From positions 806,001 through 870,000 of the forward strand of contig JAKUHH010000284.1 in the NCBI GenBank assembly GCA_022701365.1: a stretch of 64,000 nt of DNA. Reading direction: 5' to 3'. The notes beneath the pieces are model-generated. The model saw only the letters and a program-made list of their open reading frames with translations, did not search any database and was not told where the DNA came from. Positions 57,597-64,000 of this stretch are shown piece by piece. The first letter of the stretch is position 1. Each line of letters opens with the position of its first letter. The DNA is from Mycocentrospora acerina. Lineage: Eukaryota > Ascomycota > Dothideomycetes > Pleosporales. The translations under genes were made by a program, and so were the position numbers.

Positions 57597-58738
57597 ATGG
57601 CCAGATCTTTAGCAAGAGCAGCGATTTCAGTTTCGGGCGCGATTTTCTTCATTCTTTTCTTGGGCTCGTGGCTGCATCATACCGAAACAGTAGAAGAACA
57701 CGAATACAGACCTCCTCCAGTATTCGGCATCGCACTAAGCGCAAACCACGCTACAGTATCTACTCGCTACGCAGATGGCTCATTTAAAGATTGGAGACGC
57801 TTTGAAGGCGACGATGAATACATCGAGCTCATGCGACGACTCTCGTCGGCAACTCAGCGCCCTGCGTACGTGCCGCTCGTCAAACTCGTTTTTTGATTTG
57901 AAAATCTCACGCCACTCGTAGATATACATACAACAACGAGAACAACAAAAACAACCACTGGTCCAAGATGGCTTGGCGTGAAGGGCTTAAAAAACTTGGA
58001 TTCCCAGCTACATCCGAAGCAGCTGTGATAGCGAGGATGCTCAAGTCGATCCTCGAGCCCCTGGACACGTACATGGGCACATCCCCACAAATCGGGCTCA
58101 CCTTTCCCGCCCTGTCAGGCCTCTACTTTGGAGACATGTATGATGCCGAGGATTACATTCGTCGGTACCCAATTGCACTCAGAGGCGGCTATCGGGAATG
58201 CCACGAGCTCGTTGCTGCATACGCAGGACATGGCATGGGCTTGTGCGAAACCCCGCAGGATAAAGCGAAATGCGATAAGGAGGCCAAAGAATTGACCAAG
58301 CGCCACACCGTGCTTGTCGAGTACACGGAAGACGCACTTCTCTTGCACGGCCGACTCATGAAGAACGCAATCGACTTCCCACGCGTAGCAATGGATACCA
58401 AGGCGTCCTTCGATCTTGGCTTCAACAGTCAAGCATCTGAGCTGGAACTAAAAGATTTCATCTTGAGTTACTTGAAAGACGTGTACTCTCAGTACACGCC
58501 TCAAGGCCCCCCCAAAGAGATGTGGATCATCCTGACTGGGTTCGCTGAAGTCCTGCACACCGCGAAAATCCAATCAGCCATCAACGCTGCAGTGAAGGAC
58601 TTTGGATCTCAGGCAATTATACTGGCACAGAACCCAGACTACATAGCCGCGAGAGGAGCAGCCGAGTTGGCATCGCGCGAGTTTATACCCCCTGCGTATT
58701 GGCACTCTGCGCCAACTGTTGAAGAGCTTGAGATTTGA
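57597..58738 (+). CDS. Membrane-anchored fungal protein of unknown function
   Basis: Exon 1 57597-57865 and exon 2 57922-58738 (56-nt intron, GTACGT to TAG) give 361 residues; the junction reads TQRPAYTYNNENNK. One N-terminal membrane helix (ISVSGAIFFILFLGSWL) precedes a soluble domain. Segments such as PPPVFGIALSANHATVST, LTFPALSGLYFGDMYDAEDY and MWIILTGFAEVL are reminiscent of the phosphate and adenosine loops of actin/Hsp70 ATPase folds. The resemblance is remote and I would not assign ATPase activity. ECHELVAAYAGHGMGLC is a striking conserved-looking stretch. I recognise it as a widespread type of uncharacterised fungal protein. Confidence 0.8.
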
Positions 58739-59580
58739 GAGATGGTAGCTCAAGTTGTCGAGATTAAGTAGAGCATATATCCACGAGTGTCCTCCGAGGT
58801 TTCATGACGGGAAGCCGTAGACGAAAGAGAAGCTTCGAAAGGGTTTATCCAATGCAAGTGGTTAGAACTTTGAAATTCTTTTTGCTTGATCTCTTATTTT
58901 CGATACATTCATCCCCCCCCCCAATTCGTTAGATTCTCCAAGAAAGCTTTACGCAAGCCATTCACTGGATAGAATAGCTGCGTATAAACCCATCTTTCAC
59001 CTGTGTCCCATTAAACAGCTAATACCTCTAAGAGATTAAATCAGACCTGAATGACTTGTTAGAAGCACATCTACTCCATTCTCTCGCCTCAAAGCACACA
59101 AGCACACTAGAAAAAAAGTCAACAATGGCGTAGACTTCAAAAACTCTACATTTGAGCTATACTATAGCAACGACTTTCCTTAACATGCATGGCGAGACGC
59201 AAGGGTTGCAGGATCTGGACTAAGCAGTGTGTTAGCACGAGAGGTGGTGTGCACCGTGTAAGCCTTACCAACGTAGGTGCCTATTTTATTAGTTATATGA
59301 ATCGAGTTGGGATCTTAGATATCCCATGTTTTGCCACTTCATACTGACGTTATGCTGTGTTAAAAAAACATCATTTGTAGAGACTAGTGTTCTGGCGAAA
59401 AAGTCTCCATCTATGAAGCTATTAATAAAACCCATTCTTGTCGTCATATTTGGAAAAAAGATGCAATGCAAAATCATGTCAAATGCAAGCTACATACTAT
59501 CTATATACCTATATACGTAAAATTTACAAACATGCTCAAGTATCATATACGCGTAGCCTGTGTTCCTACATGCTTCATCT
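58739..59580. other. Convergent spacer
   Basis: AT-rich, no gene supported. A short C run lies at about 58913-58922. Confidence 0.4.
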
Positions 59581-62500
59581 TCAACCCATAAATGTTACCC
59601 CTTCGGGTCCGTCTTGCATAATGGTATCGTCACCACCACCACCATCTATTTCATCACCTACACTCTCCATCGTCCCTGTCATGCTCCCTTCTACATATCC
59701 ATATCCGTCTCCATCTCCATCTCCTTCCCCTCTCCATCCTAACCCCGCCCACACTCCTCCTGTCCGCATCACCTCTTCAAAGCTCAAGTCCTCATCAAAC
59801 CATCTCTCTCTCCTCATCGACTCTCGAACGCCACCTTCCATCGCGATTCTGCTCGCTCTCGTCGTGCGTGCACGTTTCCTGGTCCCAGACCCGCCTTCAC
59901 TCAGCAGATTGGACATGCGTATGCGTTGCTCCTCAAGGACTTGCTCGTGTGCAACAATACTACGCACGTAGGGCGCGAGGTCAACTGTGATGATTTGGAG
60001 GGTGCGATCAAAGGACGAGAGGAAGAGGGTAGACGAGGAGGTAAGGAAGGGGTCTGGCGGGGCAGCGAGGATGTCGAGACAAGCGAACGAGGAACGGGTG
60101 AGGGAGTAGAACCATTTTCGCTTGTCGAGGTGCGAGAGGATAGATTGGGTATATGTGGATTCTAGGTTTGGTAGTGACGTAGGAGGGCGATGTGGGGCGC
60201 CGCGGAAGGTGCGCCGTATTTGGCGATGCGAAGTGGTGTAGATCGAGGTGTCGAGTGTTGAAAAGTCAGATTGATGGTCGATTTGAAGGACCGGAGCAGC
60301 AAGTGTGTAGCTTAGGCGTTCTTTTTTGGTAATCAACGGTAGGGTGGAGTCTGTTGGTTGGCTGTGAATGCGTTTGTATGAGGGAAGATCAACACGACAG
60401 TAGGTATCCACAGCACTTAGTGATTCGGTCCAGGCTTCAAGAATTTCGAGCTCCTTGAGTCGTTGATTGCCACCAAGTGAGAATGCCTGCTCGTTGTTTC
60501 TTCGGTCATCGTACCACTCAACTGGATCGATACCCCAATCCCGCCAAATGTCATGAGCCAGATCATCCTGTTTTTCAAACGCAATGTTGTCTTTTGACTC
60601 GAAGATATTGTGAGATAACCATCCCATGCCAGATTGATATGTGCCTTCACTAGCAATTCTCAAAAGCTGACCATGATCATCGACGTCTTTTCCTGGTGGC
60701 CATCGCTGATACATCCACTCCAGTCCACCTTTCCGATCACCCACAGACATCTGACACCATAGGTCCAGCTCACTGATACTAGCCCGAAGGTCCTGGTTCT
60801 TTGACTTGTAAAGGTCGCTAATAGCTTGTCGCTCAAGAACATGACCTTCTCTACCTGCCAAGACGAGTAGGTAGTCTGTTGCAAGATCAACTGAGGGTGG
60901 CTGGAGGCGAAGTATAGCGGCTAAAGGTAGGTCGCGAATGGGTATTTGTCGCTCATCGTTGCAGGTGATCACGATTGGCCTTTTGGATTGCGATGCAAGC
61001 TTAATGACATGAGGCCAAAAGTTCTGATCTTCTTCAAAGAGGATATCAGCTTCTTCAAATAAGATCAAAGATTGTTTCTGTGATGCGCGCTGCGCTCCGA
61101 CGAGCGGCAGCATGGCTTGTGCCGCGGATGTTGGGGCTTTCTTCGGTACTTGTAATGTCGGCTTGGCCTTTGGTTTTGCTTCTGATATAGGGCCGATTTT
61201 GAAGAATGATTGCATAGTACCTTGTCGTCCACTGTCTAGGTCTTTCTGAAAGGCAGAGCTTATACGCTCGTTTTCTGTGTCATCAGCTGACGCAAGATCG
61301 TCTTTGCCTGGTGCTCCACTGCGCCGGTGATTGACCAAATGGTTCGCTGTCATGTCACCAACTTTATCTTGAATGTCCTTCCCGGAGCGGCGGGTCCCAG
61401 AGTTCATTTCAAATACTTCGAAGCCGAGTTCTTTGGCCACAGCGTACACTGAAGCACTTTTACCACAACCGTGGGGCCCGCTGAGGAGAATAACGTTCTT
61501 GCTCCTCGTCCAGAACGGTCGTCGATAGGATATTGTTCGATGAATATTACTCTCGCCCTCGTCCATAATTTCTACCATCTCTTCATCCTCCTCTTCATCA
61601 TCGAAGACAATGAAAGCATCCTCGAGCTTCTTTCGTCTCTTCTTGGGTGGTTTTTTTACGTCCGAAGGAGTACCTGGCTTCGAGAGACTTTGTGCGCCTC
61701 CGACTGCCATGACAGTTAGGCTTTGTAGCCAGTCTTTCAAGACAGAGGCCTCTGGTTTGGACCCAAGAATGTGTGATGCGCATTTAGGACTGTACTTTTG
61801 GGCCCAGGCTTGTGTTTCGCATCTGCCCTCATCGAAAGGTGTAAGGGTATGCTCAATCTCATTGAAAAGCGTAATAATAGCAGGGTGAGTGTCTGCCACA
61901 TCTGCATACTGCACACCAGGTATTGGCAGTCGAGCATGAACTTGACTGCGCACTCTATTTTGAATTTCAGATCCAGTAGCAAGTAATCGCCCCGGCAAGC
62001 GAACATCCTCAGGTGGTTCAAAGCCGGACTTGATTGGGTCAACTCGCTCGTGAATATTCTGTGAGAGTTCCCGCGAAAGCTTCGTTATCAAATTCTCCTC
62101 TTCGGGAAATGAAGTTACGGTACTTTTCATTTTCCGGGATTTTGTCGCAAGATGCGAGGTCTTGTTGTGATTAATGTATTCATTTGGGTCCGCATCTTCG
62201 TAGTTACGAACATGAGTCGTTTCTTGCGTCGGCCACGCGGCTTCGTTTAGTCCTGACTGCTTCGCTATTCGGCTCCCTAAAGATGATCCTCCAAATGTTG
62301 GTGCTGGTTCAGGCGACTGATCTCTACGAGCCTCAGCGCGTAGTTTGCCTGGAGTGCAAGCACTCCGCCGGGGAGGAGGAAGAGGGTGATTGACAGCCGG
62401 TTTGACGATGGGGTCGTCCTTTGCTTGACCAGCTTTACCGGTGAAGAAGGGATGAGGTGCCTTGGGCGGCTCGGCAGGTTTTACAGATGTTTTCTTCACT

Positions 62501-63273
62501 CGCCGTCCTCTTGTCACGCTCTTGCTGTTCAAAATTTCTTCGATCCTTTGGCCAATTGCTAATCGACTTGCATGGTCCAAGCCGTATTTGATGATAGTCA
62601 CTGTGGGAAAGATCTTGGCTTTTGGAGGTCGACCGCGTCTCTTTCTTGGAGGGTCTGAAGGATCTGTCATGGATTTTGGTGGACTCGAGAGCAGCTTGCC
62701 ATTTTTAGTGACCTTGATCTGTTTTTTCGGCGTCACTTTTCTCAGCTCGTCATCGACTGTGTCCACAGAAATATCGTTGGAGGCGACAGCGACTTGTGCG
62801 GAGATTGAGGGTGTGCTGGAAGGGGCGACGTTTGAGACTACAGGGTGTAGATGATCGGTTGGCACAATTTCCACCATCATACTGTCTAGAGGTTCTACAG
62901 GAGCTATCAAAGCAACTGAAGGCTCGGGTGAGTTTGTCTTCCTCCTCTTCCTCGTGCCTGAATCGATGTTGTCGTGCGAAGATATTTCTGCGCATACATG
63001 TCCATTGTTCACGGCCACCTCGCTGGCGTCTGGCCCTTTGGAGCGGAGGGTGAACTGATCCAACGACGCCTGGTTTCTCTTGTGCGGTATGCAACCAATC
63101 TTCTCACTGATGCTGTCTGCCTTTTTTGCCCGCTTCTTATGTTCCTTCTGAGGTTGTACACTGGTGGACGGCTGGTCATGGTCGTCGTTGTGTAGTAGGT
63201 CATGGTCGTTTGCTTCGTGTGGTGTGGCCTGGTCTTCTGTGTGCGTGTGAGCGAGTGTAGCTGACGTAAACAT
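59581..63273 (-). CDS. ELG1: RFC-like clamp unloader subunit Elg1 (ATAD5 family)
   Basis: Single exon, 1230 residues. The N-terminal half is disordered and basic, with a PIP-like box at residues 68-74 (QASLDQF) and an AT-hook (RKRRGRPPKAK, about residues 213-223). The AAA+ module has Walker A LLSGPHGCGKSASVYAVAKEL (about 595-615), an ELG1-typical EMNSGTRRSGKDI, an acidic insert, and Walker B LILFEEADILFEED (about 732). In these large-subunit ATPases Walker B departs from the strict DExx form. With Rfc2-5 it unloads PCNA after replication, guarding genome stability and telomere length. Length and order agree with fungal Elg1. The next gene is divergent. Confidence 0.92.
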   Translation of the reverse strand: MFTSATLAHTHTEDQATPHEANDHDLLHNDDHDQPSTSVQPQKEHKKRAKKADSISEKIGCIPHKRNQASLDQFTLRSKGPDASEVAVNNGHVCAEISSHDNIDSGTRKRRKTNSPEPSVALIAPVEPLDSMMVEIVPTDHLHPVVSNVAPSSTPSISAQVAVASNDISVDTVDDELRKVTPKKQIKVTKNGKLLSSPPKSMTDPSDPPRKRRGRPPKAKIFPTVTIIKYGLDHASRLAIGQRIEEILNSKSVTRGRRVKKTSVKPAEPPKAPHPFFTGKAGQAKDDPIVKPAVNHPLPPPRRSACTPGKLRAEARRDQSPEPAPTFGGSSLGSRIAKQSGLNEAAWPTQETTHVRNYEDADPNEYINHNKTSHLATKSRKMKSTVTSFPEEENLITKLSRELSQNIHERVDPIKSGFEPPEDVRLPGRLLATGSEIQNRVRSQVHARLPIPGVQYADVADTHPAIITLFNEIEHTLTPFDEGRCETQAWAQKYSPKCASHILGSKPEASVLKDWLQSLTVMAVGGAQSLSKPGTPSDVKKPPKKRRKKLEDAFIVFDDEEEDEEMVEIMDEGESNIHRTISYRRPFWTRSKNVILLSGPHGCGKSASVYAVAKELGFEVFEMNSGTRRSGKDIQDKVGDMTANHLVNHRRSGAPGKDDLASADDTENERISSAFQKDLDSGRQGTMQSFFKIGPISEAKPKAKPTLQVPKKAPTSAAQAMLPLVGAQRASQKQSLILFEEADILFEEDQNFWPHVIKLASQSKRPIVITCNDERQIPIRDLPLAAILRLQPPSVDLATDYLLVLAGREGHVLERQAISDLYKSKNQDLRASISELDLWCQMSVGDRKGGLEWMYQRWPPGKDVDDHGQLLRIASEGTYQSGMGWLSHNIFESKDNIAFEKQDDLAHDIWRDWGIDPVEWYDDRRNNEQAFSLGGNQRLKELEILEAWTESLSAVDTYCRVDLPSYKRIHSQPTDSTLPLITKKERLSYTLAAPVLQIDHQSDFSTLDTSIYTTSHRQIRRTFRGAPHRPPTSLPNLESTYTQSILSHLDKRKWFYSLTRSSFACLDILAAPPDPFLTSSSTLFLSSFDRTLQIITVDLAPYVRSIVAHEQVLEEQRIRMSNLLSEGGSGTRKRARTTRASRIAMEGGVRESMRRERWFDEDLSFEEVMRTGGVWAGLGWRGEGDGDGDGYGYVEGSMTGTMESVGDEIDGGGGDDTIMQDGPEGVTFMG

Positions 63274-63739
63274 GAGAGGGCGTACTGGAGGGTTTGGAGA
63301 AGAAGGGATGCAGCGACTTCTGCTCTTCCAGATGCATAACGTTGTCTAGAATGGCAAGAGCCATTTACCGAGAAGGAAACTACCAGAGCATGCTGCTTCA
63401 AAACAATATGGTACACGTGTGAAAAAGCATGCGGTCAACAGTTGCTAGAGGTGGGCATGCAGCGATTGAGGCAGGGGCGGTGCTGCGGTGCCTGTGAGAT
63501 GGCCTCGATTACTCCACGCACGGAAACGCGACGTCAAGACTAGACGCGTCGCGACGTGCCACAGCTTAAGCTCAAGCCACACGGCGCTAGCAGGCGCTAA
63601 GATCCCCGTCCCCGCTTTTATCTTTTAGCTCGAGGTGACAAAAAATTAAGTCGACGATGCAAGTCGGCCCACGCGCCTCGAGCAACCGCTCTCGCACCTC
63701 CACCCCGGACAATCTCCAGCACCTGCCCAGCGAGTCACC
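63274..63739. other. Bidirectional promoter region
   Basis: Head-to-head spacer between ELG1 and the next gene. Frames open on both strands are not supported as genes. Confidence 0.5.
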
Positions 63740-64000
63740 ATGTCGTTCGACAAGGAAATCGGGACTCCCTTCACGCTGGCGTCGCTGCCAAAGCCCGTCG
63801 GCTCGACCAACGGGCGCACGCATGCGGCTGGCGTGTGCAGCATCAGCGGGATCAAGAAGAGGAAGCGCACCGAGATTGCTGTTGGCCTGGATGGGGAAGC
63901 TGTCTCCATCTACAGCGTATGTCTTGTCAACTCGCGATCCAATTGCGCCCTGCTAATGCCCCTCAAAGCTGCAAAACCCACAGCTCGTGACGTCGCATGC
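63740..64000 (+). CDS. 5' end of a ribosome-biogenesis (t-UTP, Utp8-like) protein, truncated by window edge
   Basis: Exon 1 63740-63916 and the start of exon 2 at 63969; the 52-nt intron runs GTATGT to AAAG. The visible 69 residues begin MSFDKEIGTPFTLASLPKP, with SGIKKRKRTEIAVGLDGEAV and, after splicing, SIYSLQNPQLVTSHA. This N-terminus fits the beta-propeller start of fungal Utp8-like U3 processome/t-UTP proteins acting in pre-rRNA transcription and processing. Too little is present to exclude another nucleolar WD-repeat factor. Confidence 0.6.
   Translation, partial: MSFDKEIGTPFTLASLPKPVGSTNGRTHAAGVCSISGIKKRKRTEIAVGLDGEAVSIYSVCLVNSRSNCALLMPLKAAKPTARDVAC

Overview
This is nuclear DNA of a filamentous ascomycete. 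Most recognisable genes are split by short GT-AG introns of about 45-60 nt with CTAAC-like branch points. The products (DOT1, Sac7-type RhoGAP, Tim9, Dcg1-like racemase, GLO2, Elg1, fungal F-box and APH-family kinases) are fungal. The style of the accessory genes suggests a Dothideomycete, probably Pleosporales; that is inference, not a sequence match. No CRISPR array, bacterial operon or viral gene was seen.

Region 1 (1-16.7 kb) is mostly conserved genes with long, microsatellite-rich spacers: a uracil phosphoribosyltransferase-like gene (322-1232), a fungal protein kinase carrying a 24-bp coding minisatellite and an apparent 1-nt frame break (2356-4331), histone H3K79 methyltransferase DOT1 (5022-6563), a Ser/Thr-rich GPI-type surface protein (7795-8889, minus), a Sac7/Bag7-like RhoGAP (11770-15180, minus, three exons) and the mitochondrial chaperone TIM9 (16230-16638). 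A 166-nt N gap next to a poly-C run lies at 11335-11500.

Region 2 (17-31 kb) holds a spliced 41-residue microprotein, a Dcg1-like Asp/Glu/hydantoin racemase, two unknown proteins and a set that looks metabolic: a haloacid-dehalogenase-like hydrolase, a Rieske oxygenase of the choline-monooxygenase/glycine-betaine-demethylase type, a divergently transcribed dimethylglycine/sarcosine dehydrogenase-like flavoprotein, and a five-exon glyoxalase II. The Rieske and flavoprotein genes would fit consecutive demethylations of glycine betaine; this is inferred from family and position.

Region 3 (31-57.5 kb) is gene-poor, AT-rich accessory DNA with signs of decay. An F-box-like gene is interrupted by an exact 52-bp tandem duplication. 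There are two APH/AIM9-like kinases, an esterase-like hydrolase, small orphan proteins, a DUF2306-type membrane protein, an amidohydrolase with an in-frame stop, and an epoxide-hydrolase-like gene. A 706-bp DNA element with perfect 67-bp terminal inverted repeats and TA target duplications sits at 45522-46227, with a second related end beside it.

Region 4 (57.5-64 kb) returns to conserved genes: a fungal membrane-anchored protein of unknown function, the RFC-like clamp unloader ELG1/ATAD5, and the 5' end of a gene resembling a t-UTP ribosome-biogenesis factor that runs off the window.
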